Assembly: GCA_910587675.1 (NCBI GenBank) | Contig: CAJUMU010000002.1 | Coordinates: 1 to 64,000 of the forward strand | Length of the DNA stretch: 64,000 nt | Direction of reading: 5' to 3' | Origin: an uncultured Alistipes sp. | GTDB lineage: Bacteria > Bacteroidota > Bacteroidia > Bacteroidales > Rikenellaceae | In this document: one piece after another, positions 8,780 to 16,874 of the stretch | How the letters are laid out: each line of letters starts with the position of its first letter | How positions within the stretch are numbered: the first letter of the stretch is position 1 | Program-made: the position numbers and the translations under genes | The notes under the pieces: generated by a model | The model's database searches: none | What the model saw: only the letters and a program-made list of their open reading frames with translations | Told to the model about the DNA's origin: nothing

Positions 8780-9602
8780 GGAGTTGGATCTCTCCCGACC
8801 TCAGGTCATGACGATCGTGAACGTCACCGACGACTCGTTTTACGAGGGCAGCCGAACGAGCTGTGCTGAGGCGATCGAACGTCGCGTCGCGTCGGCTTTG
8901 GAGCAGGGCGCCGCGATATTCGACGTGGGGGGCTACTCGTCGCGCCCGGGCGCGGCCGATATCTCGCCCGAAGAGGAGTGGCGGCGTGTCGAGCGCGGTT
9001 TGACCGCGGTGCGCCGCGTCGCGGGCGACATTCCCGTTTCGGTGGATACTTTTCGCGCCGAGGTGGCACGCCGCGCGATAGAGAGCTTCGGCGAGTTGAT
9101 TATCAACGACATTTCGGCGGGGGAGCTGGACCCCGAGATCGTGGACGTGGCGGCGCGATACGACGCGCCCTATATCGCCATGCACATGCGCGGCACGCCG
9201 CAAACCATGCAGTCGCTCGCGTCGTACGAGCGTGATATCGTGACGGAGGTGTGCGATTATTTCGGCCGCAGGATCGGGGAGTTGCGCGCGCGCGGCGTGA
9301 ACCGTCTCATTCTCGACCCGGGATTCGGATTCGCCAAGAGCGTGGAACAGAATTACGAACTTATGGCGGGCTTGCACCGTCTGTGCGACATGGGGTATCC
9401 CGTACTGTCGGGCGTATCGCGCAAATCCATGATATACCGTCTGTTGGATATCACTCCGCAGGAGGCTCTGGCGGGCACGGCCGCTCTCAATTGGGAGTCG
9501 CTGCGTCAGGGGGCGACCATCCTGCGCGTGCACGACACGCGCGAAGCGGCGGATATGGTCCGAATGTTCGAGGTCTACCGTTCCTACCTCCGCGGAGAGT
9601 GA
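8763..9602 (+). CDS. folP: Dihydropteroate synthase
   Basis: 279 residues. Joins p-aminobenzoate to 6-hydroxymethyl-dihydropterin diphosphate in folate synthesis. TIM-barrel motifs in order: IVNVTDDSFYEGS (pterin/phosphate loop), DVGGYSSRPGA, PVSVDTFRAEVARRA, INDISAG, MHMRGTP, LDPGFGFAKS, GVSRKSMIYRL and the C-terminal RVHDTREAADMV. The first motif usually reads NVTPDSF; here Asp replaces Pro. The ATG at 8763 inside the coaE end is chosen because an upstream in-frame ATG (8733) only adds residues not seen in the family. Folate genes recur later in the window (5-FCL, thyA, folA). Confidence 0.96.
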   Translation: MKLNGRELDLSRPQVMTIVNVTDDSFYEGSRTSCAEAIERRVASALEQGAAIFDVGGYSSRPGAADISPEEEWRRVERGLTAVRRVAGDIPVSVDTFRAEVARRAIESFGELIINDISAGELDPEIVDVAARYDAPYIAMHMRGTPQTMQSLASYERDIVTEVCDYFGRRIGELRARGVNRLILDPGFGFAKSVEQNYELMAGLHRLCDMGYPVLSGVSRKSMIYRLLDITPQEALAGTAALNWESLRQGATILRVHDTREAADMVRMFEVYRSYLRGE

Positions 9603-9613
9603 GCACCGTTCGG

Positions 9614-12253
9614 TCAGCGGTTCAGCACTCCTATCGCCCCGTCGTCGGCGAGCGTCTCGGCCGAGATCTTCATCCGGCGGCAGCGGGAGTTGTTGTAGAA
9701 CTTGGCCGTCGCATGCCCCTGCTCGTCGGGTTTTAGCTCGGGGTTCCAGTAGAGCGTTCGGCGATAGTCGGCCTCCTTGGGCATGACGGAGTAGTCGGGC
9801 ATGTAGAACTCGTCGGGGCGGCTGTAACCGTCGATCCACGTCTTGCGCACGCCACGCCCCGCCTCCACGGGCGCTTTCCCGTCGGGGTAGGTCTCGATGA
9901 ATACCACGCACGAGTAGTAGTCCGATATCTCCATAGGCGACATCTTGGTTATGTCGGCATATTGCGTAATTATCCCCATGTCTTCATTGATGTAGATGGC
10001 CTTGATGGCCGACAGGCGTAGAAGATCGTAAAGCGACACTTCGCCGCGTACTTTTTCGTAATCGACCACGAACAGAGGATGTTTGCCCTTGTAGGTTATT
10101 CGCCATTGTCCGTTTATCTCTATCGCGTCGATGCTCGTCGAGTCTTTCGACATGCTGTTGAGCGTGTTCACGCTCTGGCGGGATATTACGAATTTGTCGC
10201 TCAACGCGGCCAGAAGTTCGTGTATGTCCGTTATCGATTCGCCTTCGTCGCGTATGGCGTCGATCTCCGCGGGTATGTCGTAATACGACGTCGAGGTGGA
10301 GCGGCTGCGATAGATATCCTCCTCGCGGGAGTGTTTCTTGCCCTTTACGACCACCTCTTTTATCCGATGCACCTTTTTGGTCATGTCCGTTTCGCCGTCG
10401 TCGTAATAGAGTGCCGCAGAGTCTATCGTCGCGACGGGCGTATCCGACTCTTCGGCGACATGCCCGTCGTCGGTCTCGGTCGTTGTCATTTCGATATTCA
10501 TCTCCGCCGCGAGATATTCGCGCGGCGCGGGCGCGAACGCGCGGTCGAGCAGTATGCGGCTGGCCTTGCGGCGGTTCTTGTCGTTGGTGACCGAGAGGTT
10601 GAGGGCCCATTTTCCCCATAAATTGCCGACGAATGCGAAACGCCCCGTGCTGTCTACCTCCACCGTGCCCACGTGGGCCATATTGTTCTGCTCCTCGTCG
10701 TCGTTGCCCTCCTCGCCGCGCTTGAGCAGAACAGACGAAAGTTGAATGTCGGTCAGGGGTTTATTGGTGACGGCCCGAATTACTCGGCCATGCACCTCCA
10801 CCCCCTGCTCGGGCAGATATTTAAGGTCGAAAGGTCGTGTTCCCGCCCGCTCGGCCCAGTCGTAACGCCGCCACCCCTGCACCATCAACAGTCGGTCGAG
10901 GGCCGTGCGGCGCATAGAGTCGTCCGATTCGAAGTAGTAGGAGGGGCGGTGCACATATCCCTTTATCTCCGACGAAAGCAGCAGATCGGTCAGCATATCG
11001 CCGTAATAGGGCACCTCGTCCTCGCCGTCGCGCACCGAGACCGATATCGGCGTGGCGAGCGGACGACCCTCGGCGTCGCGGAGGCTGAAATCGAGCCTCA
11101 CCGAGTCGTACGGCTCGTATACTGTCTTGTCGGCCGAGACCTCTATGGCGGCCTGCCGCCCCGTGTGCGAGAATATGAGGCGGTCGGCGATCGGCGCGCC
11201 GTCGATGTCGACGAGTATTATGCGGGCCACTCCCGCGGGCATGCGGCGTTTGTCGATCTTGAATTCGAGCGGTTCGCCGTCGGCCAAGTCGAGAATGCTG
11301 TAACTCGACAGCGCGCCGCCGCAGATCACGGCCGCGCCCAGCATCGTGGCGGGCATATCGGCGCTCTTGCGCACCACGATTGCGACGCTGTCGGCCGACG
11401 ACAGGTTGTTGACGCGCATGACGACGCCTTGCGGACGCGCTGCGGGCAGATCGACTTTTCGGCTTTTGCCGTTCGACGTCACCTCGGCTCGGTCATTCGC
11501 CGCGGGGGTGTAGTCGAATGCCCCTCGGCCGCCATACTCGGTCGCGAACTCGGCCTTGACGTTGCCTTGTTTGTCGCGGATGACGCCCGACAACTCGAGC
11601 GGCATCCCGTCGGCGTCGGTCGCCTCGAACGCCATGCGTGCGGGCAGGTCCTCGACGAGGTTGCCGCCCTCGGGGTAGAACCTCACGGCGACGCTCTTGC
11701 CGCGTTTGGCTATCGGGCGTTTGACGGGATATTTTCCGCCGACGGCGCGTGGTCGCATCATCCTCCTTTTGGAGGTGAGGGCGGGATTGTCGAGCTTGTC
11801 GAATACGGGGATCGTGCGAGAACACACGGTCTTTTCGCCGAATCCGAGCATGTATTTGGTATAGGCCCTTATCTCGTAGAATCCCGAGTAGAAGGGGAGA
11901 TGAGTCAATACGAAATTGCCGTTGCAACGTCCGTCGACTATCGGCAAGACCCTCTTTTCGATGATTGTGCCGCCCGGGTTGAGGAGTTCGACGTACAGCG
12001 TGCGGCTCAACGCAGTGGGGCGGTTCGTGCCCGCCGCGACGACATAACAGCCGAACCAGATGCGGTCGCCCTGAAAGTAGCTCGTGTTATCGAGATGCAG
12101 ATGCACCTTTTCCTGTGGCAGCGTCTTGCCGAAGTTGCTCGCGGCATAGGCATAACCGAGCAGTCGGCGCATTACCGTGTCGGGCAGTTGTTCTTGCGCC
12201 GCGGATGCGGCCGCCGCGAAAATGCAGATTGCTGTCAGGAGCGATTTTCTCAT
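9614..12253 (-). CDS. Large secreted MG2-domain protein with CarboxypepD_reg-like module
   Basis: 879 residues with a Sec signal peptide (MRKSLLTAICIFAAAASA). The mature N-terminus carries the Bacteroidetes pattern EKVHLHLDNTSYFQGDRIWF ... LYVELLNP ... FYSGFYEIRAYTKYML, an MG2-like immunoglobulin fold seen in proteins related to alpha-2-macroglobulin. Near residue 480-580 is a stretch like a carboxypeptidase-regulatory beta-sandwich (VEVHGRVIRAVTNKPLTDIQL), and the C-terminal third resembles a TonB-receptor plug-like region without a barrel. Exported, possibly outer-membrane associated; function unknown. The start at 12253 is set by the signal peptide. It is separated from the convergent folP by only 11 bp and has its own -7 box. 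Confidence 0.7.
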   Translation of the reverse strand: MRKSLLTAICIFAAAASAAQEQLPDTVMRRLLGYAYAASNFGKTLPQEKVHLHLDNTSYFQGDRIWFGCYVVAAGTNRPTALSRTLYVELLNPGGTIIEKRVLPIVDGRCNGNFVLTHLPFYSGFYEIRAYTKYMLGFGEKTVCSRTIPVFDKLDNPALTSKRRMMRPRAVGGKYPVKRPIAKRGKSVAVRFYPEGGNLVEDLPARMAFEATDADGMPLELSGVIRDKQGNVKAEFATEYGGRGAFDYTPAANDRAEVTSNGKSRKVDLPAARPQGVVMRVNNLSSADSVAIVVRKSADMPATMLGAAVICGGALSSYSILDLADGEPLEFKIDKRRMPAGVARIILVDIDGAPIADRLIFSHTGRQAAIEVSADKTVYEPYDSVRLDFSLRDAEGRPLATPISVSVRDGEDEVPYYGDMLTDLLLSSEIKGYVHRPSYYFESDDSMRRTALDRLLMVQGWRRYDWAERAGTRPFDLKYLPEQGVEVHGRVIRAVTNKPLTDIQLSSVLLKRGEEGNDDEEQNNMAHVGTVEVDSTGRFAFVGNLWGKWALNLSVTNDKNRRKASRILLDRAFAPAPREYLAAEMNIEMTTTETDDGHVAEESDTPVATIDSAALYYDDGETDMTKKVHRIKEVVVKGKKHSREEDIYRSRSTSTSYYDIPAEIDAIRDEGESITDIHELLAALSDKFVISRQSVNTLNSMSKDSTSIDAIEINGQWRITYKGKHPLFVVDYEKVRGEVSLYDLLRLSAIKAIYINEDMGIITQYADITKMSPMEISDYYSCVVFIETYPDGKAPVEAGRGVRKTWIDGYSRPDEFYMPDYSVMPKEADYRRTLYWNPELKPDEQGHATAKFYNNSRCRRMKISAETLADDGAIGVLNR

Positions 12254-12273
12254 GATAGGGCGGTGTATATAAA

Positions 12274-12305
12274 GCAAATATACGGAATTATTTCCGCATA
12301 TTTGC
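12274..12305. promoter_or_regulatory. Inverted repeat containing the promoter -7 box
   Basis: Two 14-base arms (12274-12287 and 12292-12305) are complementary except at one pair, with loop TTAT. On the minus strand the left arm contains TATATTTG (12282-12275), the -7 box of the MG2-like gene. It could be a terminator for the upstream lipoprotein gene, an operator, or both; there is no clear T tract. Confidence 0.55.
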
Positions 12306-12310
12306 TAAAT

Positions 12311-13021
12311 TTATTCGGGTTGTGAAAAATCTCTTTCGGCTGTGGCGGAGTGCACTTCGCCGTTTTCGTCGGTCAGCGTCACGGTTATTCGATGTTTTCC
12401 CGTACAAACTGTAGGTGGATGTTTGGGATATAAGGCGAAGTTCAGTGGGGATATTACATATAGTTCATTTTCTTCTATTTCATTGCATAATTTGCGGGTT
12501 CCGCCGAGGCTGCCATCGTTAGGGTATACATCCGAATGGTCGATATTTCCGAGAAATTTCGTGAATGATTGATAATACGCCACGAAGATGTCGTTCAACG
12601 ATGTTTCGGCAGGATGCGATTCGTCGTAGTTGCAATCGCTCGTAATAAGTATATCCGTTATTTTCGGATATATTGCCGTGCGACATAAATGTCCGCTCCC
12701 GATCATATACGATGCTTCCCAATCGTATCCCACATCTCCGTTTTTTGCGGCCAATTCGTTGAATTTGTTCAAATTTTCCACCGTTTGTTCAGGATTGTAT
12801 AACCCTTGTACTTCGGTCGAATAATATCTCTGCTTGGCGTTGAATTGAATTAGAAATACATTATACATCTTGTTATACCTCAAATCGAATGACGACCACT
12901 CCTCATAACAATCTATAAAGTGGTATGACTTGTAATGCGTCCATTTGCAACTGTCTTCGCATGACGATAATGCGCATGATAACAATAGCATATAAATAAT
13001 GGTCAAGACATTCCGTATCAT
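12311..13021 (-). CDS. Lipoprotein, paralogue 1 beside the C10 protease
   Basis: 236 residues with a lipoprotein signal (lipobox ALSSC, Cys21). No known domain recognised. It is clearly paralogous to the next gene upstream: shared pattern C-K--Y--HFI-CY--WSSF, FN-LA-KN-D-GY, ITSD--YDESHPA-TSLNDIF and the C-terminal ITVTLTDE-GEVHSAT-E-DFS. The C-terminus looks like a beta-sandwich strand set. Codon use is AT-rich against the neighbours. It lies five bases after a relic of the C10 protease C-terminus, so the gene arose by duplication of the protease-tail plus lipoprotein unit. Role as protease inhibitor, chaperone or surface partner is inference from linkage only. Confidence 0.75.
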   Translation of the reverse strand: MIRNVLTIIYMLLLSCALSSCEDSCKWTHYKSYHFIDCYEEWSSFDLRYNKMYNVFLIQFNAKQRYYSTEVQGLYNPEQTVENLNKFNELAAKNGDVGYDWEASYMIGSGHLCRTAIYPKITDILITSDCNYDESHPAETSLNDIFVAYYQSFTKFLGNIDHSDVYPNDGSLGGTRKLCNEIEENELYVISPLNFALYPKHPPTVCTGKHRITVTLTDENGEVHSATAERDFSQPE

Positions 13022-13026
13022 AGCTG

Positions 13027-13116
13027 CTATTTATTGGGGTTGTTGTATGTGACGGTTCTGAAAAACCATCTGTAATTGCGCTTTGAATTATTCGACTCGG
13101 GATGCACCATCATAAT
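13027..13116 (-). pseudogene. Relic of C10 protease C-terminus
   Basis: On the minus strand this stretch encodes about 30 residues ending NYRWFFRTVTYNNPNK then a stop, matching the true protease end (DYRWHFRTVTYNNPNK); the preceding residues align as HPESNNSKR against DPGTNYSEH. The DNA around 13024-13075 closely matches 13858-13910. Nothing else of the protease remains here. It marks the left boundary of a tandem duplication of about 835 bp. Confidence 0.8.
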
Positions 13117-13168
13117 TTTATTGTATAAGATATATCGTTTGTAATTTATCGGGATTTTATTCGTCCTG

Positions 13169-13855
13169 TCACTTGGCGGAAAAATCGGTTTCTACGGTAG
13201 CGGAGTGTACTTCGCCCTCCTCGTCGGTCAGCGTTACGGTTATGTTATGTTTGACGTTCGAAGTATGGGTGGGTTCTATGCGGATATTGGAACCTATCAA
13301 TAACAGATCGTCATGTTCGAGTCGGCTGCATAATTTGAACATTGCTCCCAAGGTTTTGTCGTCGGGGTCAGTAGCGATTTGATCGGAACCGTTTAGAAAT
13401 TGAGCATAACTGTAAGCCGCTATACGGAAAATATCGTTCAACGATGTTCCTGCGGGGTGTGATTCGTCGTAATCGCGATCGCTCGTAATATTTATATCCG
13501 TAACCCCTTTGGTAAGTGTTGTTCTGAAATCATCTCCCGGGAAATACGAAGCCTTATAATTGTATCCGATATCGTTGTTTTTCTCTGCGAGCTTGTTGAA
13601 TGTATCCAGATTGTCTTTCGATTGATTTTTGTTAAGTAATATTTGAATTTCTTCGGAATAGTAATAATTGCTTTTATAGTCGAAGTATATGTATATTACA
13701 TTATAGTATGATGAGAGTTTGAATGATGACCAGTCTCGGTAACAGTTGATGAAGTGATTGGTGTGGTAATATTCGATTTTGCAATCACTGCCGCCGCATG
13801 ATGTCAGACCGTATAATGACATCATAATCAATATCACATATTTACAGTTGTTCAT
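13169..13855 (-). CDS. Lipoprotein, paralogue 2 beside the C10 protease
   Basis: 228 residues, lipobox GLTSC with Cys19 as the acylation site. An in-frame ATG at 13912 exists, but the start at 13855 gives the proper lipoprotein signal and lies 4 bp after the protease stop, as expected in an operon. Sequence is strongly AT-rich and rich in Asn, Tyr and Ile, unlike the surrounding genes. Paralogue of the gene at 12311-13021 (same spacing of WSSF, DYDESHPAGTSLNDIF and C-terminal TVTLTDEEGEVHSAT). Not a recognised family; probably surface or periplasmic, co-transcribed with the protease. Confidence 0.75.
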   Translation of the reverse strand: MNNCKYVILIMMSLYGLTSCGGSDCKIEYYHTNHFINCYRDWSSFKLSSYYNVIYIYFDYKSNYYYSEEIQILLNKNQSKDNLDTFNKLAEKNNDIGYNYKASYFPGDDFRTTLTKGVTDINITSDRDYDESHPAGTSLNDIFRIAAYSYAQFLNGSDQIATDPDDKTLGAMFKLCSRLEHDDLLLIGSNIRIEPTHTSNVKHNITVTLTDEEGEVHSATVETDFSAK

Positions 13856-13859
13856 AGTG

Positions 13860-15185
13860 CTATTTATTAGGATTGTTGTATGTGACGGTTCTGAAATGCC
13901 ATCTGTAATCATGTTCCGAATAATTTGTACCGGGATCTAAATTATTTTCTACATCGGCCCGACCTGCTACAGTGTCGAATACTTTACCGAGATAATAACC
14001 GTCAGCGTCGCCGCTCCATCCGAAATTACAGTGGTAATAATATGTCGGAGACGCGTTGTCCTCGGTCGTTGACTTTAATTTGGTATAATTCTCGTCTTCG
14101 TATATTTCGGTAATGATTTTTCTGTAGCCGTATATATACCCGTCTATTACCCATGCGTGGCCGCTTAATTTACGTTTCGGTTTTCCTGTTACCAATACGG
14201 GAGAATCGTTATCGAGTATATCACGAATGTCTTTAGCGGCGAAAGACAAATGACGATGAGTTCCATAATAATCGAAAGTGTATTTCAACGCTTTTTTTGC
14301 ACGATAGGCCGTCGACCCGCTGTTTTTCTCACCGTATTTTGTCCTGCATGCTTCTCCTGCTGCTTTTACCAGATGCGCCACTTCGAATATGACATCTTGC
14401 GGGGCATTCGGATAATTGCATGTGAATCCGGTGATTTTATCCCAGTCGTAAGTATGTCCGTATGCGGACTGCGGATTCCGATGATATGCCAATATTTGCG
14501 CAAGCGCTACCGCGACACATCCTGCTGTATAGTTATCTTGAGATTTATAGGAGAAATAGTCGTCGTTACACATGCCATTAAACGGTTTTCTTTGTCCCCA
14601 CTTCGTTTGAATATAAGGGCCGACCTGTTTCTGGCGAACCAATTCTCCGTACTTTTGTATCGTGTATGGCGGATTCGCAAAACCGTCCGCATAATCTTCT
14701 ATCAATTCTATCGTCCTGAATGTTCCAGTCAGAGGGCCGTTCGACCCGATGCACCAGAATTCGTCTTTTTCATCTTCGTCCAGATCCGCCTCGGTAAGAT
14801 CGGGTTCTTCAGCGTAGTTTTCCGACGGGGTGTAAACGCCGCTGTCTATCAACGCGAGCACGGGTTCCAATCGAGAATCGGCGGCCAAGACCGCATAACC
14901 TTGATCGTCATCGAAATTCACTATATATAACAGTGAGTTGGGCGTGGATCCGTCTGTGCTTCGAGTGCGCGCCGAGCGATGCTCGAAAATTTCTTTGACG
15001 GTGCGTTTTCCGCCGCGCGTCGGGGTGTCTAAAATATCGAGCACATTATCCAATTGCCTTAAGGCTTCCTCCTCGGGAACCCTGAAAGACAATGTTTTTG
15101 GAGTGGGGGCAGTTGCGGGAGGGGGTGCATCTTTGGCGCATGCGCCAAGGAGTAGCATACAAATTAAGAGCAACTTGTTTCTCAT
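13860..15185 (-). CDS. C10 family cysteine protease (streptopain/SpeB-like), lipoprotein
   Basis: 441 residues: lipobox LLGAC (Cys16), a pro-domain (about 30-185) with the Spi/inhibitor-like strand YIVNFDDDQGYAVLAADSR, and a C10 catalytic domain. Catalytic Cys223 sits in TAGCVAVALAQILAYH and catalytic His343 in LSGHAWVIDGY; the late Trp in NFGWSGDADGYY is the conserved aromatic of the active site. C10 enzymes are secreted as zymogens and self-process; Bacteroides fragilis homologues (Bfp) are accompanied by inhibitor proteins. Two lipoprotein genes follow in the operon. -7 box TATATTTG lies at 15218-15211. AT-richer than the flanks, suggesting a lineage-specific acquisition. Confidence 0.9.
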   Translation of the reverse strand: MRNKLLLICMLLLGACAKDAPPPATAPTPKTLSFRVPEEEALRQLDNVLDILDTPTRGGKRTVKEIFEHRSARTRSTDGSTPNSLLYIVNFDDDQGYAVLAADSRLEPVLALIDSGVYTPSENYAEEPDLTEADLDEDEKDEFWCIGSNGPLTGTFRTIELIEDYADGFANPPYTIQKYGELVRQKQVGPYIQTKWGQRKPFNGMCNDDYFSYKSQDNYTAGCVAVALAQILAYHRNPQSAYGHTYDWDKITGFTCNYPNAPQDVIFEVAHLVKAAGEACRTKYGEKNSGSTAYRAKKALKYTFDYYGTHRHLSFAAKDIRDILDNDSPVLVTGKPKRKLSGHAWVIDGYIYGYRKIITEIYEDENYTKLKSTTEDNASPTYYYHCNFGWSGDADGYYLGKVFDTVAGRADVENNLDPGTNYSEHDYRWHFRTVTYNNPNK

Positions 15186-15210
15186 GGTCGTAGGGATTGT
15201 GTGATATTTA

Positions 15211-15218
15211 CAAATATA
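15211..15218 (-). promoter_or_regulatory. -7 box of the C10 protease operon
   Basis: TATATTTG read on the minus strand, 25 bp before the start codon. No clear -33 TTG at the usual distance. Confidence 0.6.
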
Positions 15219-15277
15219 ACGTAAATATATGATTATGTAAAATAATTTGCGCTTGTTTTGGTGATTATTTAAATAAT

Positions 15278-15311
15278 GAAGACGGGCGAATCGTAAAATT
15301 CGTCCGTCTTC
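15278..15311 (-). terminator. Hairpin terminator after the nucleotidyltransferase gene
   Basis: A 14-bp stem (15278-15291 with 15298-15311, one G-T pair) with a six-base loop, followed on the minus strand by an AT-rich run. Confidence 0.7.
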
Positions 15312-15347
15312 GAGGTTGTGCGGCCGCTGCGCGGCGGGCCTGCCTTA

Positions 15348-16268
15348 TTATTTGCTCCAGAGGTTGCGGGGATATACGCCCTCCTCGATGAGCTGCTCGA
15401 TTTTGGCCACGAGCTGCGGTTTGTCGGCCTTGTAGGTCACGCCGAACCAGTTGGCGGTAGTGGGGAGGACCTTGAGTTTGGCGGTGCCGTCGCTCACGAG
15501 CTTGTTCACCATGAGCGGAATGAAGAACTCGCTCTTGGGGTTGGCTATGTTGGCGGGATCGCTCAGGAACTCCTTGAAATACTCCTCCGAGTAGGCGAAG
15601 TAGTCGGGCGTGAAGCCGAAAAGGTTCATCGACACGGGGGTGTTCTCGACCAGCGGCTCGTCCTCGCCCAGATCGTGGAATACGATGGTGCCCTCGGCGT
15701 TGCGCTCGATCTTGGTGCGCTCGACTATCGAGGTGAGGAAGCGGTTCTCGTCTACCGAGCATACGCCGCGCGAAACGGTGCCGTTCTCCGAAAGAGTCTT
15801 GTTAACCTCGTAACCCACCATGCAGTAGTGGTTCTTTTCGCCGTCCAGCGCGCTAAGGTACTCGCCGATGACCTTGTAGGCGTCGGCTCCGTAGAAGTCG
15901 TCGGCGTTGATTACGGCAAAGGGCTCGTGAATAGCCTTGGCGGCCATCATGAGGGCGTGGTTGGTTCCCCACGGCTTCTCGCGGCCTTCGGGCACCGTGA
16001 AGCCCTCGGGCAGGTAGTCGAGCTCCTGATATACGAATTCCACTTCGATTTTGCCGCCGAAGCGCTCGGGGTTGAACACCTCGGTGAACTCCTTGGCGAA
16101 AGAGTGGCGGATGACGAACACGACCTTGCCGAATCCGGCGCGGATGGCGTCGTAAATAGAGTAGTCGATGATGGCCTCGTTGTTGGGGCCTACTCCGTCC
16201 ATCTGCTTCAGGGAGCCGTAACGCGATCCCATTCCCGCAGCCAGAACGAGTAATGTAGGTTTAACCAT
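15348..16268 (-). CDS. Sugar-phosphate nucleotidyltransferase family protein
   Basis: 306 residues with the nucleotidyltransferase fold: N-terminal LVLAAGMGSRYGSLKQMDGVGP (the GxGxRxxxLK nucleotide loop and substrate-binding residues), then PWGTNHALMMA and INADDFYG with the metal-binding Asp pair. Such enzymes couple NTP to a sugar 1-phosphate; UTP-glucose-1-phosphate uridylyltransferase is the nearest common annotation but the sugar is not decided by sequence. Cytosolic, no extra domain. Monocistronic: own promoter upstream and own terminator downstream. Confidence 0.85.
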   Translation of the reverse strand: MVKPTLLVLAAGMGSRYGSLKQMDGVGPNNEAIIDYSIYDAIRAGFGKVVFVIRHSFAKEFTEVFNPERFGGKIEVEFVYQELDYLPEGFTVPEGREKPWGTNHALMMAAKAIHEPFAVINADDFYGADAYKVIGEYLSALDGEKNHYCMVGYEVNKTLSENGTVSRGVCSVDENRFLTSIVERTKIERNAEGTIVFHDLGEDEPLVENTPVSMNLFGFTPDYFAYSEEYFKEFLSDPANIANPKSEFFIPLMVNKLVSDGTAKLKVLPTTANWFGVTYKADKPQLVAKIEQLIEEGVYPRNLWSK

Positions 16269-16310
16269 AATTCGTTATAATTTGTTTGGTTTGAGTGACG
16301 TTATATATCG

Positions 16311-16343
16311 CAAAGTTAATAATAATTGCGCTTCGGCCCCAAA
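16311..16343 (-). promoter_or_regulatory. Promoter of the nucleotidyltransferase gene
   Basis: On the minus strand TTTG (16343-16340), 21 bp, TAACTTTG (16318-16311). Confidence 0.65.
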
Positions 16344-16390
16344 GGCGACGCAAAAAAAACGTTATCGGCAGGGGTTTTGCCTGATTTTTC

Positions 16391-16853
16391 GTATCTTTGG
16401 CTTCGCCTTAGATACTTCGCCTCGGCAAAAACGCAAATAAAATTTGCTTTTGCGCTCGGCTTAAACGTATCTTTGGCTTTGCCTTAGATACTTCGCCTCG
16501 GCAAAAACGCAAATAAATTTGCTTTTGCGCTCGGCTTAAACGTATCTTTGGCTTTGCCTTAGATACTTCGCCTCGGCAAAAACGCAAATAAAATTTGCTT
16601 TTGCCCTCGGCTTAAACGTATCTTTGGCTTTGCCTTAGATACTTCGCCTCGGCAAAACTGCAAATAAAATTTGCTTTTGCCCTCGGCTTAATCGTATCTT
16701 TGACTTCGTCTTAGATACTTCGCCTCGGCAAAATCGCAAATAAAATTTGCTTTTGCCCTCGGCTTAATCGTATCTTTGACTTCGTCTTAGATACTTCGCC
16801 TCGGCAAAATGGCAAATAAATTTGCTTTTGCCCTCGGCTTAATCGTATCTTTG
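16391..16853 (+). repeat. 75-76 bp tandem repeat array, each unit carrying a promoter
   Basis: GTATCTTTG recurs at 16391, 16467, 16542, 16618, 16694, 16770 and 16845, giving six full units of 75-76 bp plus a final partial one. Each unit contains two hairpins: one spanning GTATCT...AGATAC with an inner GGC-TTT-GCC, and one built from CCTCGGCAAAA ... TTTTGCCCTCGG around GCAAAT/ATTTGC. Each repeat junction has TTTG, 21 bp, TATCTTTG, a complete Bacteroidetes promoter; the last one (16821-16853) is 21 bp before the M23-like start codon. Units differ by scattered substitutions, and 3' units share changes (GACTTCG), so the array has grown stepwise. Confidence 0.9.
16821..16853 (+). promoter_or_regulatory. 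Proximal promoter of the M23-dxr-rseP operon
   Basis: TTTG (16821-16824), 21 bp, TATCTTTG (16846-16853), expected start about 16859. It is the last of seven equivalent -7 boxes in the repeat array, so upstream copies may give longer transcripts. Confidence 0.75.
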
Positions 16854-16874
16854 TAGTTGCTATATGCGTGTGCC

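Noticed and set aside
16391..16853. CRISPR array
   Set aside because: The 75-76 bp units abut directly with no unique spacers, and no cas genes are present.
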